Shown here: positions 46,806 through 56,616 of the stretch, in pieces
Layout of the letters: the number at the start of each line of letters is the position of its first letter
Numbering within the stretch: the stretch's first letter is position 1
Assembly: GCF_003263785.1 (NCBI RefSeq)
Contig: NZ_JYJK01000085.1
Location: 18,081 to 82,080, forward strand
Length of the DNA: 64,000 nt
From: Vibrio variabilis
GTDB lineage: Bacteria; Pseudomonadota; Gammaproteobacteria; Enterobacterales; Vibrionaceae
Reading direction: 5' to 3'
The notes under the pieces: generated by a model
What the model saw: the letters and a program-made list of their open reading frames with translations, nothing else
Databases searched by the model: none
Told to the model about the DNA's origin: nothing
Position numbers and translations under genes: made by a program

Positions 46806-47978
46806 CTAGTGCACTTTTTTGAACAGCGTCTTGAGCAACAGCCAACGTTTTCTTACCCCCTCAAAATCAGACGCCGTCAAATCGAAAACCGTGCTGTAGG
46901 TATCAGCACAAGTCTCAAATGCACGGCTTCTAGGGATGGTGGCCATCATCACTTGATCACCAAGTAAGTAGTTCATTTCTGTTAGTACCGACACTTGCTT
47001 CTTATTGTCATCTTCAAACATCGTCGGCATTAGACGAACGAACTCTAGCCCCTTCCAGTCTTCAGGGAACATCTCATAAACCGTTGGCAAGTGCTGGAAG
47101 AAGTTCACTGTTGACGCCCAGTCAAGACGTTTGGCGGCACATGGAATTAGCAATGCGTTAGATGCGTACATTGCATTCCATACCAGTGGATCTACGTGAG
47201 GACCGGTATCAATCATAATGACATCGAAGTCTTCAGCAATCTTGTCGATCAGTTTCTCTTTCAGAAGTTTAACGATGTCGAGAGATTGGCTTTGCGACAG
47301 CGTTTGCCACGCTTCAGCGTTAAACATGGCATCTTCTGGAAACGCAGATACCGTTTTAAGATTTGGATATTGCGTTGGCAGTAGTACGTTACGACGAAGA
47401 AACTCTAAGTCAATCTCTGTACCTTCTGGGACATTTTCCAACATCACATCAACCGCAGAATAGATATTCTCGTGGTCAGCAACGCTGATTTGTGGATTTA
47501 GGAACAAACGAAGTGAGCCTTGTGGATCAAGGTCAATGAGACAAATACGGTAGCGTTTATCTAGATTCAACGCCAAGCAAGCCGCCAGGTGTACAGCACT
47601 CATCGACTTACCCGTACCACCTTTTTGGTTTTGTACGTTGATGATCCATGGCTTGTTGTTAGCGCTATTCTTGCGCTCGTGGAACTTAGGAACGCCTGCC
47701 GCATCCATTAACATATGCGCTTCTTGCAGCGAAATAGAGTAGTGATTGGCGTTGTTTTTCGTAAACTGATGACCGCCCAGCTCCATCTTACTGATGGCAT
47801 CATCGAGCTTTCTGCGAGTTAGGCCAGAGCGCGTTTCCATCATCGCTTTTGACATCGCTGGGAAGTGGTCATCACTGCGCTCTTCCAAAACGATTTCAAT
47901 ACGATCCGCTTGTACTTGCTGAGTTTGCTCTGCAAGTTGGTAGAGATTATCTATTGTTTGTTCTCTTTTCATACCCAA
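46806..47978 (-). CDS. parA2: chromosome II partitioning ATPase ParA2
   Basis: A 390-residue type Ia ParA, with an N-terminal DNA-binding extension of about 110 residues before the ATPase. The extension includes a helix-turn-helix-like segment (SGLTRRKLDDAISKMELGGH). The deviant Walker A motif QNQKGGTGKSMSAVHLA is near residues 115-131. Further ATPase motifs are CLIDLDPQGSL and FDVIMIDTGPHVDP. ParA2 forms dynamic filaments on DNA that move the ori2 region. Type Ia proteins usually repress their own promoter, which here would lie in the ori2 intergenic region. The parS2 copy at 48193 is 215 bp upstream. Confidence 0.9.
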   Translation of the reverse strand: MGMKREQTIDNLYQLAEQTQQVQADRIEIVLEERSDDHFPAMSKAMMETRSGLTRRKLDDAISKMELGGHQFTKNNANHYSISLQEAHMLMDAAGVPKFHERKNSANNKPWIINVQNQKGGTGKSMSAVHLAACLALNLDKRYRICLIDLDPQGSLRLFLNPQISVADHENIYSAVDVMLENVPEGTEIDLEFLRRNVLLPTQYPNLKTVSAFPEDAMFNAEAWQTLSQSQSLDIVKLLKEKLIDKIAEDFDVIMIDTGPHVDPLVWNAMYASNALLIPCAAKRLDWASTVNFFQHLPTVYEMFPEDWKGLEFVRLMPTMFEDDNKKQVSVLTEMNYLLGDQVMMATIPRSRAFETCADTYSTVFDLTASDFEGVRKRWLLLKTLFKKVH

Positions 47979-48192
47979 GTTCCAACCAAGTAACCTAATT
48001 GTTTATGTACAGCAATATCGTACAATCTCAAGAAAAAGCTGTCCACTCATCAACATAGATTATTTACATTAATTTGACTGGTATCTAGCTCTATGATGAT
48101 TATTTGCGCAAAGTATCACCAAATAGTAAGCCTTTCTATGAAGAAAAGTACCCTGAAAACTAAAAACTTTGAAAGTGTTACCGCGTCACATA

Positions 48193-48205
48193 TTTACAAT
48201 GTAAA
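48193..48205. promoter_or_regulatory. parS2 centromere site inside the ori2 region
   Basis: TTTACAATGTAAA, a match to the consensus with A at the central free position. It is 215 bp upstream of parA2. Confidence 0.8.
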
Positions 48206-48372
48206 GACAGATTCTATCGGAACGATACAACCTAGCCTATAAATTACGGAGGTTGCTCATTTGAAGACATGTTGAGAATGACCGCTCACATCTTAGTATT
48301 GATGAGACTGAGAGTTTGACTGTTCTGATTAGTGAGGAAAGCATATCAATCACAAGACAAAACAACATTGGA

Positions 48373-48403
48373 ACAATGATCAAGGTATCCTCTTGATCAT
48401 TGT
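48373..48403. promoter_or_regulatory. paired inverted iteron, probable RctB regulatory site
   Basis: ACAATGATCAAG-GTATCCT-CTTGATCATTGT, two iteron-like 12-mers in perfect inverted orientation. It resembles the 39-mer/29-mer class of inhibitory RctB sites. A similar inverted pair occurs 8 kb away at 56373-56410. Confidence 0.6.
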
Positions 48404-48848
48404 TTCGGGAAACAGTTAGACTACGAAAGCATGATCAAGGAACTCTCTCGCACCAGAGCAGATCGACTTAATCCCAAACGATGATCATCTTTAGCGGAAC
48501 AATGATCAAGTAATTAAGCACCACGGAAGCATGTAAAAACTCGGTTAGATTACGGCTTAAGTCCCGCGAAACAAAGGATAGTGCGCTAATTGGCGCATAA
48601 ATGCACTGAAATCGAAACGCGGCAGTTATTAAGTTAAATCACTTGATCATAGTTCCGGAGATGTCTCAGCCAAGTGTATAACAACAAACCGTTAATCGGA
48701 TTCGATGGCTCGCAAAATTGTCTGTATTACAAAGCGACAATTTGACTATTTCTTCTTCAGTCGGATTCCACTTGATCATGCTTTCGGAGTAAAACTTGAG
48801 GATTGACCAAGATATTCTCCAATCTACACACAGCTTTTCTACTATTTC

Positions 48849-48857
48849 TGTGGATAA
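48849..48857 (-). promoter_or_regulatory. DnaA box
   Basis: TTATCCACA on the minus strand, a perfect DnaA consensus, 16 bp before the first of the six regular iterons. Confidence 0.85.
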
Positions 48858-48870
48858 CTTGTCACTAGAT

Positions 48871-48993
48871 GATGATCATTGATCCGAAACTATGATGATC
48901 AAGCTTTCAATATTTCGGTGATCATGCATTCGGGATGAGTTGATCATGCTTTCAAAATATGATGATCATGGTTTCGTAATGGTGTTGATCATA
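48871..48993 (+). repeat. six-iteron RctB-binding array
   Basis: TGATCA cores start at 48873, 48896, 48919, 48941, 48963 and 48986. The spacings are 23, 23, 22, 22 and 23 bp, about two helical turns, so RctB would bind one face of the DNA. Each core is followed by a CTTTC, TTTCG or TTCCG type tail. Confidence 0.88.
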
Positions 48994-49057
48994 GTTCCGT
49001 GAGCCCCTAAAATAATTATGCATAATTTCAGACACTTACAGGGGCTTTCTCTCGCAG

Positions 49058-49126
49058 ATCATAAGATCAATTAATCAATTAAGATCAGTATAATCATAAA
49101 GATCAGTCTTTTTACCAATAATCAAA
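49058..49126 (+). other. candidate DNA-unwinding element with ATCA repeats
   Basis: AT-rich stretch with seven ATCA tetramers, many in AGATCA or AATCA context. RctB is known to bind ATCA repeats on single-stranded DNA of the melted V. cholerae ori2, so this segment is the likely unwinding site. Confidence 0.6.
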
Positions 49127-49207
49127 ATAGCGCTTTATTTATGATCTAAATTTCATTATTCTATGGAACAATATCGAATTTACGGATAATGTGATCTAGA
49201 TCCAACC

Positions 49208-51178
49208 ATGAGCAGTGAAGATAAAATCTTGATTCGATCCCCACGGGATCACAAAGGCGGACACCTTTTTGAAGTCACGGAAACAGCCGTTGATTGGATC
49301 GAACAGTATCAACATTTCAAAGGTGTAACCAAAAGTATACTTGAGTTATTGAATCTCATTTCCCTGCGTGGATTCAGCTCAAAAGACGGTTATGTTTCAA
49401 CAACTGAACTGATTGACGCAACGGATGGCAAGTTAACTCGTGCAGCAATTCAACAGCGATTGCGTGCCGCAGTAAACATCGGTTTGTTCAGCCAGCATGG
49501 TGTAAGATTTGAAGAAGGACTGGCTGGCAAAACCATGCTTCATCGCTTTATCAATCCTAACCAGCTTGTATCAGTGCTTGGTGCAACCAGTCTGGTAACG
49601 GAATCCGTTAAACAGTCAGAGAAACAAAAAAAGTCCAAAGCACTCGCTCAAACTCAAGTTAATAAACGTCTTCTCAACGAACACGGTTTGTATACGCCAC
49701 CAGCAATGCGCGATGAAGCCGATCAATTCGTTGTCTCTCCTACGAACTGGGCAGGGATCATCGATCAAGCGCTCGCACCACCTAGAACTCGTAAAAGTTA
49801 TCAAAAATCAATGGTTTCGATCTCCGGAACGAAAGCTGTGATCGAAACGCGTTCTTCCAAGAACATCATGACCGTTGATGATCTCATGACACTGTTCGCG
49901 TTATTCACTCTTACCGTTCAGTATCACGATCATCATCATGAGGAGTATCATCTTGATGCGAAGCACGTGCCTAACAAAACGCCACTCTATATCACTGATA
50001 TCCTGTCATTACGTGGCAAAAAGGACAGTGGGCCGGCACGTGATTCAATTCGCGACAGCATCGATCGCATTGAATTTACCGATTTTCAGTTGCATGAACT
50101 CACAGGCCGTTGGCTGAGTGAAAACATGCCGGAAGGCTTTAAGAGTGATCGTTTTCGATTTTTAGCAAGAACGATCACGGCATCTGAGGAAGCGCCCCGT
50201 GAAGGCGCGGATGGTGAGATTAAGATCAAGCCAAACCTGTACATTTTGGTATGGGAGCCATCATTTTACGAAGAGCTTCTTACTCGAGACTATTTCTTCT
50301 TGTTCCCACCAGAGATCTTGAAGCAGCACACCCTCGTGTTTCAACTTTATTCTTACTTTCGTAGCCGTATGGCTCGTCGTCATACCGATTCATTGATGCT
50401 GTCAGATTTGAATCAGAAATTGGCTCGCAATATTGAATGGCGTCGTTTCTCTATGGACTTACTGCGTGAGCTTCGTAATCTTGCTGAACATGTCGAGTCA
50501 CCAAACAAGTTTGATGTCAATTTGTGGGGCTACCACTTAACGCTGACATGCCACGATCCGGATGCAAAACTGCCTGATTTCCAAGTCGATATCCGCTGTG
50601 ACGTGGAAGAAGTATTGCGCTATTCACGTGCTCGCACTACCAATGCGGGCAAGCGTAATATGGCGCCAACGCTACCTAATCCACTGCGCAATGAACTCGT
50701 GACTCGTAAGCAGCTCGATGAACTGTCGACCATCATTGATGGTGAATTTGAGCCTATCCAACGTAAAGCACCTTCTCCTAGAGGCAATTTAGGCCGCCGA
50801 GTTAAGCAACGTAAGCATTTGGTAGAGATCAATGCCGATGAGATCACCATCATTCTATCCAAGTACACCTCACCAGAGGCTCTAGAACGCAGTGTAACCG
50901 CTTTGTCTGCCATGACGGGGCATTCGATAGCTTCGATCAAACAAGAGTGTTCTGAGCTCATGGAGAAGCTCGATTGGTTACGTGTAGATGGGGATATCAT
51001 CGCTTATGAAGTTTTGAGTCGCGTAGTAGAACTTTACAACTCTCGTCAAGAGAACAAGCATCTATCTATCGAAAGGTTGATTTCAGCGCTCGCGGTGCGG
51101 AAGAAAGTATGCAAGCAAGTGTACGAAGGCCATATTGATGAGTCGGTGTTTAGAGTATTGGATGAGGTGTCGGTTTAA
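49208..51178 (+). CDS. rctB: chromosome II replication initiator RctB
   Basis: The 656-residue protein matches the size (about 658) and character of V. cholerae RctB, the Vibrio-specific initiator that binds iterons and 39-mers and opens ori2. Recognisable segments include GHLFEVTETAVDWIEQYQHF near the start, LVSTTELIDATDG-type winged-helix sequence, ADQFVVSPTNWAGIIDQALA, YQKSMVSISGTKAVIETRSS, YSRARTTNAGKRNMAPTLP and the basic RGNLGRRVKQRKHL. There is no break. The start ATG follows the AT-rich origin directly. Initiation is timed by the crtS site on chromosome I, outside this window. Autorepression at the paired-iteron sites upstream is expected from the V. cholerae system. Confidence 0.96.
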   Translation: MSSEDKILIRSPRDHKGGHLFEVTETAVDWIEQYQHFKGVTKSILELLNLISLRGFSSKDGYVSTTELIDATDGKLTRAAIQQRLRAAVNIGLFSQHGVRFEEGLAGKTMLHRFINPNQLVSVLGATSLVTESVKQSEKQKKSKALAQTQVNKRLLNEHGLYTPPAMRDEADQFVVSPTNWAGIIDQALAPPRTRKSYQKSMVSISGTKAVIETRSSKNIMTVDDLMTLFALFTLTVQYHDHHHEEYHLDAKHVPNKTPLYITDILSLRGKKDSGPARDSIRDSIDRIEFTDFQLHELTGRWLSENMPEGFKSDRFRFLARTITASEEAPREGADGEIKIKPNLYILVWEPSFYEELLTRDYFFLFPPEILKQHTLVFQLYSYFRSRMARRHTDSLMLSDLNQKLARNIEWRRFSMDLLRELRNLAEHVESPNKFDVNLWGYHLTLTCHDPDAKLPDFQVDIRCDVEEVLRYSRARTTNAGKRNMAPTLPNPLRNELVTRKQLDELSTIIDGEFEPIQRKAPSPRGNLGRRVKQRKHLVEINADEITIILSKYTSPEALERSVTALSAMTGHSIASIKQECSELMEKLDWLRVDGDIIAYEVLSRVVELYNSRQENKHLSIERLISALAVRKKVCKQVYEGHIDESVFRVLDEVSV

Positions 51179-51386
51179 CAACTTTCGAAATTGAAAAACC
51201 GTAATTGAAAAACCTTGTTACATAGGTCGTTAGATTTGTTGGTATTTACACATAACGCTGACAGTGTGCTGACATAACAGCCAGTCCCTCTGGCTATTAT
51301 TTATCCCGAATAGACAACCTTTTGTCCTTTCTAATGAAATAAGTAGATTGGCTCATATTGTTACATTCATTCTGATATATTTTTTG

Positions 51387-51415
51387 GCGAGTTCGTTTGG
51401 ACTCGCTTTTTTTTT
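51387..51415 (+). terminator. terminator downstream of rctB
   Basis: Stem GCGAGT / ACTCGC with an 8-base loop followed by nine T. A smaller hairpin AGCCAG / CTGGCT lies upstream near 51279-51295. The rest of the 518-bp gap to the next gene is AT-rich and shows no gene. Confidence 0.8.
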
Positions 51416-51696
51416 ATCAAAAATTCACCAATGTGCTTAAAGTTGCATTGAGCTACAGGGCAATAGCATCAAGGGATAGCGCGAAAAAAAAGGAGATCTG
51501 GATCAAGTCGATTTTCTGAGGTGGAATCTCCTAAATGTACTGCCGTCTTTCGCGGATTTCAAAGTTTATAAACACCTTTCCAACACTTCTGATGAGAATT
51601 TCCGAGCCAATCACATTCTGACTCAGTTTTTCTTAACAACAATTTTGTCGTTTGCTACAGATTAGGTGTCCAGACATGGTTCATCAGGAGGTAACA

Positions 51697-51897
51697 ATGT
51701 CCATCAATTCAATCGACCATGACCAAATGACATCCATCACCAACAAGTGGGATCAATCTGAGGACTTTCAAGAGGAAATACGTCCTGCAAAACAAGCGAA
51801 ATCCGCTGATGCACGACGCCGCATTGAAGCATTAAGAGAAATCAGAGAGAGCGGCCTTTCGTTAGAAGAAGCGAAAGAGTTAGGGCTTATCCACTAA
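51697..51897 (+). CDS. small PA3496-family-like protein
   Basis: A 66-residue charged protein. The C-terminal half carries ADARRRIEALREIRESGLSL followed by EEAKELGLIH, resembling the PA3496 family of small putative envelope-integrity proteins; I hold this identification loosely. The start is set by a perfect AGGAGGT six bases before ATG at 51697; the frame extends upstream but without such a site. Small genes of this kind are conserved next to rctB in vibrios as I remember them. A strong hairpin follows. Function unknown. Confidence 0.65.
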   Translation: MSINSIDHDQMTSITNKWDQSEDFQEEIRPAKQAKSADARRRIEALREIRESGLSLEEAKELGLIH

Positions 51898-51931
51898 GCA
51901 ACTCTATACAATGGTGATGGAGCAAAAGAGT

Positions 51932-51960
51932 AGGGTGGCATAGGCCACCCTTAGTTTTAT
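51932..51960 (+). terminator. terminator of the PA3496-like gene
   Basis: Stem AGGGTGGC / GCCACCCT with loop ATAG, followed by TAGTTTTAT. Confidence 0.75.
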
Positions 51961-52074
51961 CTAACACCCCGACACAACGCTCGTCAGCACCCGTCGGTAC
52001 GCCTTTCATTTGAGTTTGCTACGCCAACGGTGATATATTCTCTGCCTTGCCAACACTAACCGATATAGAGAACC

Positions 52075-52284
52075 ATGTCGTATAACCTGTCTTTGCTTCC
52101 CCCAGCGGAAAAAAACAAAGTGGAACTTGATAAGCAAGCTTCTTTTGTCGTTTGGCAAATGAAGGAAGCCAAAGCCGGTCCTGAAGCGATTCGCGAACAG
52201 CTAGAGCGCATTCAGGATGACGCTGAAAAAGCATGGTTTGAGGCGTGTGTGGACAAATACAAAAAGATGATGGGAGTGATGTAA
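52075..52284 (+). CDS. DUF3283 family protein
   Basis: A 69-residue protein, MSYNLSLLPPAEKNKVELDK onward, which I recognise as DUF3283, a small family of vibrios and relatives. It is soluble and helical, with aromatic and charged residues (ASFVVWQMKEAKAG, AEKAWFEACVDKYKK). It sits between rctB and the YebC-type gene, its usual place near ori2 as far as I recall. No function is known. Confidence 0.75.
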   Translation: MSYNLSLLPPAEKNKVELDKQASFVVWQMKEAKAGPEAIREQLERIQDDAEKAWFEACVDKYKKMMGVM

Positions 52285-52369
52285 CACTCTTCGTTGCGGC
52301 ATAGAATTGAATTGTGACGACGATTTGCTAAAATCCTCCGCGTTAAATTGAATTAGAGAGAACATCCCA

Positions 52370-53085
52370 ATGGGAAGAAGTTTTGAAGTGCGCAAAGCCT
52401 CTATGGCGAAGACACAAGGCGCAAAAATTAAAGTTTATTCCAAGTACGGTAAAGAGATTTACGTTGCTGCTAAAAACGGTGGTGCCGATCCTGAAATGAA
52501 CCTGTCGCTTAAGCACCTGATTGCTAAAGCAAAGAAAGATCAAGTTCCAGCGCACGTTATCGACAAAGCGCTAGATAAGGCCAACGGTGGTGGCGGTGAA
52601 GACTACCAACCAGCTCGTTATGAAGGTTTTGGTCCTGGTGGCGTGAGCGTGATCGTTGACTGTCTAACGGACAACGGCAACCGTACTTTCCAGGATGTTC
52701 GTCAATGTTTCGTTAAGACTGGTGCTAAGATTGGTAGCCCAGGTACTGTGGCGCACATGTTCGACCACCAAGCTGTTATTCAGTTCAAAGGCGACGATGA
52801 AGAGTCGGTACTGGAAGCACTTATGATGGCTGACGTTGATGTGACAGATATCGAGCTAGACGATGGCGTAATCACGGTATTTGCCCTCACACTGAATTCT
52901 TCAAAGCGAAAACAGCGCTGGCTGCTGAGTACCCAGAGCTGACGCTCGATGTAGAAGAAATCACTTTCGTGCCACAAACGCACACTGCAATCGCTGGCGA
53001 GGACGCGGAGAAATTCCAGAAGTTCCTAGATATGCTAGACGACTGTGATGATGTTCAGCAGGTTTACCACAACGCTGAGCAATAA
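52370..53085 (+). CDS. YebC/PmpR-family protein, YeeN type (one frameshift)
   Basis: About 238 residues after repair. YebC proteins act as regulators and, as recently shown for some, as ribosome-associated factors that relieve stalling at proline stretches. The start [60 protein letters not shown] and [19 protein letters not shown] are typical of the YeeN branch. The frame breaks near 52887 at GCCCTC. One more C gives [20 protein letters not shown] and the normal ending QQVYHNAEQ at 53085. The truncated version would lack domain three. The gene sits in the conserved flank of rctB. Confidence 0.85.
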
Positions 53086-53113
53086 TTAGGACACTTTCCC
53101 CTAAACAGTAACG

Positions 53114-53147
53114 AAAAGGAGCGAACTTGGGTTGGCTCCTTTTTTGG
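53114..53147 (+). terminator. terminator of the YebC-type gene
   Basis: Stem AAAAGGAGC / GCTCCTTTT with a 12-base loop and a T tract. Confidence 0.8.
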
Positions 53148-53266
53148 ATCTTAGGGAACGCTAACTCGGTCAAATTTCCAAAACTCTCCCCACTACCGAG
53201 TGTGTGGTTGTTAACACTTTTATCAACCCACACTGCTCGATAAGCACAAATTTTCTTACTGTATGA

Positions 53267-56200
53267 ATGGTCAGATACCAGGCTAACAACGCGGACAACA
53301 AAACAATTAACGACATGGACAACACAAACTCTAGGGTCAACGATGGTCACGAGGTGTTATTTCGTCGCCACCGCACGCCGACAATAGGTGTCATTTTGCC
53401 GATGTTAAGTGGCTTCTACATGGGCGAAATCACCAGTACACTCAGAGCCTACGGCGTTGAAAACGGGATTAACCTGATTTTTCTTCGTGTCGGCCACAAT
53501 CGCGACTTTGATATTCCCTTTGCCTTTGATCACATCGATGGGCTTATTGTCGTGCTGCACGCGGCCGCGAGTGCATTGGTCGAAAAAGCAGTACAGAGAG
53601 GAATACCCGTGATCTCTGTGGCGGCCAGTTACGCGCCATTGGAAGTTGAGTCTCTGTCGAGTGACCAGGCGAGTGGCGTAAGCGCGCTGTATGACCACCT
53701 GGTAGGGCTTGGGCATGTTGATATAGGGTTCTGTGGCGATCTCTCTGTTAACGACGTTAGAATGCGTTTTAAAGCGTTTCAGAAACGTGCCGAGCATTTT
53801 GGTGATACGATTACCAAGCGGCACATCCTCAATGTCAGCAACACCGCTTTGCAGGGGGCAGAGAAGCGTATGAGCGCTATTGGCAAGACAATGCTCCTTG
53901 CAGTGCGGTCATCTGTGCTACCGATCATATTGCTGTCGGTCTCATGGAAAGTCTGTCTGAAAATGGAATTTGCGTTCCGGAGCAGGTGGCGATTGTTGGC
54001 ATTGACAATATTTTCATGGGCGAACGCACGCAGCCAAGGTTAACGACGGTGGATCAGCAACTTGAACGCCTATCCGTTGCTGCCGTAGAGCGATTGATGG
54101 CGCGCTTATCGGGTGCACCTTACGCAAGCGATCTTGGCTTGATTGAGCAATCCATGGTTGTGCGTCAATCTTGTGGTGCGACAAGCCCAAGCCACACCCC
54201 GCAGTTTACGATTCGTAATCAATTACTTAGTCATTCTGAGCGCTCACCCGCTGAACTGCACGAGACATTATATTCACAAGGGCAATCCGGATTCTCTTCT
54301 ATTGTGAACGCCAGTTGTTTGTTTGACACACCGGTTGCATGGGCAATCAATGGTGTGAAATCGGCTATCGACAGCTGTGTGGTTGGTTATGCGCACACTG
54401 ATGGTCGTCAGCTCAGTAGCGTTGAACAAGGCATTCACTTTCCAACGGAAACCTTCCCTGTCAGCAGTCTGTATTCACTCCCTGAATCATTTGTGATGAC
54501 CTTACTTTGTGTCACTGATAGGCAAGAGGGTCGCACCGAAGTGATGGCGATTGTAGAGCCGATTGAAGGCCAGCCTGATCTTGCGAAACTTTCCAGCTAT
54601 CACAATTACCTCGACATGCTTGCGCTGTTCTTGCAGCGTGACTTGCTGTTGAAGAATTCGCAAAGCCGAGCGCAGATCTCAAGTGACCTCGCGAATCAAT
54701 TGCAGGTGGTGAGCCATTCATCTAACGACGCTATTTGGGACTGGGACTTACTGACTGATAAACTAATATGGAGCAGCCGGTGGAACGATATTCTCAAGTT
54801 CGACAATGGTGAACCCAACACGCAAGTACTGACCAGTCGTGCCTTTTTCGATTTGGTACACAGCGACGATATCGATGATTTAGAGCAGAAATTACTGGCT
54901 CAAATCGAGCAAGAAATTCCATTTAAAGTGCAGTTTAGGTTGCGTCGAACCGATGGTGTCTATGTGTGGGTATCCTCCACAGGTAAAGTGATTTGCGACA
55001 AGTTTGGTCGTCCGGTTCGATTTCTTGGTGCCATGACAGACATCACTGAGCAAAAGCACTCAGCAGATAGAATTCGTCAATTAGCCTATCATGACCCGCT
55101 AACTGGCCTTGCCAACCGCCGTATGATGACGGACAGCCTCAAGGCACACATTGCAGAGAAAACTGAGCGCCCATTAGCCCTAATGTTAATGGATCTGAAC
55201 CGTTTTAAGTTCGTCAATGACACCTACGGCCATGATGTGGGCGACGCCTTGCTATTGCATGTCTCCAAACAGCTCTCAAAAGTTGTGAGACGAAACGATT
55301 TAATTGCGAGATTTGGCGGTGATGAGTTTCTACTGATGTGTGATGTAGAGACGTCAGCTCAGGCTTTAGAGCTTGCTAGCCGCATACTGAGAGCGGTAGA
55401 GAAGCCGTTTTTCGTCAATGGCAGTGAGTTCAGCACTCAGGGCAGCTTAGGGATAGCGTTTTATCCTTTTGATGCGAATAGCGCGGATGAGCTGATTAAA
55501 AAGGCCGATATTGCCATGTATCGAGCCAAGCGTTCGAAAAGTCGAAAAGCGGCGCTCTACGACTCGACGTTGGAGCAAGAAAGTCAGCAACTGCTCACTA
55601 TTGAGCAGAAACTTCGGCGAGTGATTGCCAATGGCGAGCTGGATGTGTGGTACCAATCTATCTACAACTCAGAGGACGCAGGGGCAGTCAGTGTTGAAGC
55701 GCTCGCGCGCTGGAAAGATGAAGACGGGCAATACATTTCACCGCAGCTTTTTATTGGGGTGGCTGAGGAATCTGGCCTTATTGTTAAACTGAGTGAGTTT
55801 GTTCTTAAGCGTGTGTGTGAGGATCTCGCGAATAAGTTGATCGATGACGGCATAAGTGTATCGATCAATGTGAGTTCGAGCTTACTTTGTCGCCCACATT
55901 ATGCGATAGAGTTTGTTCAAACCATCCTGTCTCATGAGCTGTCACCGTCTCAGTTTACCGTGGAGATCACTGAGAGCATTGCATTGAGTGACTTTGAACA
56001 GTGCCTTCGAGCACTGAATACGCTAAAAACGGCGGGTATTCGTATTTCTCTAGACGATTTTGGTACCGGCTACTCTTCACTCTCCATGCTCAAGCAGCTC
56101 CCTTTAGATGAAGTTAAGATTGATCGCAGTTTTATTGCTGATTTTGAAACCGATTTAGCCCATAGCGCGCTAGTGGAGTCAGTGATCACCATGTCTCACG

Positions 56201-56352
56201 CATTTGGCTACGATGTTGTAGCTGAAGGGGTGGAAACCCAAGCGCAGTACTTGAAGCTCAAGCAGATGAATTGCGATATGTTTCAGGGCTTTTGGTTCGC
56301 AAAGCCCCGACCAATCAGACATGTAGCGCAGCCTTGTTGCGCTGAGATCTAA
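53267..56352 (+). CDS. LacI-like ligand-binding / PAS / GGDEF / EAL protein (one frameshift)
   Basis: About 1029 residues with no signal peptide or membrane segment. Residues 35-300 resemble the sugar-binding domain of LacI-type repressors (TPTIGVILPMLSGFYMGEIT, HIDGLIVVLHAAASA, VAIVGIDNIFMGERTQPRLT, TTVDQQ) but lack the DNA-binding headpiece. A linker follows, then PAS (about 482-600), GGDEF (605-765) with intact GGDEF and an RxxD inhibitory site five residues before it, and EAL (785-1020). EAL residues are present: EALARW, EITES, LDDFGTGYSSL, KIDRSF, EGVET. Both c-di-GMP synthesis and breakdown look possible. One G is missing near 53862; repair gives AYERYWQDNAPCSAVICATD. The start could instead be the ATG at 53315. 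A cytoplasmic sugar sensor controlling c-di-GMP is the inferred role. Confidence 0.82.
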
Positions 56353-56372
56353 TCCACCTATATCGAGTTTCC

Positions 56373-56410
56373 GAAAGCATGATCAAGGCAAATACCTTGA
56401 TCATGCTTTC
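56373..56410. promoter_or_regulatory. paired inverted iteron resembling ori2 RctB sites
   Basis: GAAAGCATGATCAAGG-CAAATA-CCTTGATCATGCTTTC, perfect 16-bp arms. The arms contain the ATGATCAAG and TGATCATGCTTTC sequences found in ori2. It lies 21 bp past the GGDEF/EAL stop codon and 5.2 kb from rctB. It could bind RctB, act as a terminator (it has no T tract), or both. Confidence 0.55.
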
Positions 56411-56430
56411 AGTATTTGATCTTTCACAAG

Positions 56431-56616
56431 AGCAACACAAATCTCTTTCATGTTGTACCTGAATACTATCGTAGTGACCGTCAGGCCTTTTTGGTGTACA
56501 AAGGCAGACAGTATCAACCTAAAGCCGTCAAAGCCCTGATAGATGCGATTCTTGCAACCGCTCGTCACATGGACACGGCCGTAAATCCGAATCAAAAAAA
56601 CAAGGAGCCGAAATGA
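56431..56616 (+). pseudogene. C-terminal remnant of a LysR-family regulator gene
   Basis: An open frame of about 62 residues reads FHVVPEYYRSDRQAFLVYKG, then RQYQPKAVKALIDAILATAR. This is the usual end of a LysR effector domain. No DNA-binding part exists upstream, because that DNA encodes the EAL domain in another frame. The stop codon overlaps the start of the dehydrogenase gene (ATGA). It seems the rest of a LysR gene was removed by a deletion or rearrangement whose edge lies by the inverted repeat at 56373-56410. Confidence 0.5.

Larger units (their letters stand above)
47979..49207. other. ori2: replication origin of chromosome II (ori2) and incompatibility/regulatory region
   Basis: A 1.23-kb non-coding region between parA2 and rctB, in the order known for Vibrio. 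From left to right it holds a parS2 site (48193); a paired inverted iteron (48373-48403); scattered single iterons containing ATGATCA or TGATCAT near 48431, 48481, 48502, 48642 and 48772; a DnaA box (48849-48857); a regular array of six TGATCA iterons (48871-48993); and an AT-rich segment with seven ATCA repeats (49058-49126) next to rctB. The left half corresponds to the regulatory rctA/39-mer area and the right half to the minimal origin. Every iteron has a GATC Dam site, as required for methylation-dependent RctB binding in V. cholerae. Confidence 0.92.

Noticed and set aside
48360..49000. Regular TGATCA repeats considered as a possible CRISPR-like array
   Set aside because: The repeated unit is only 6-12 bp, palindromic and in mixed orientation, next to rctB. 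It is an iteron array, and no cas genes are present.
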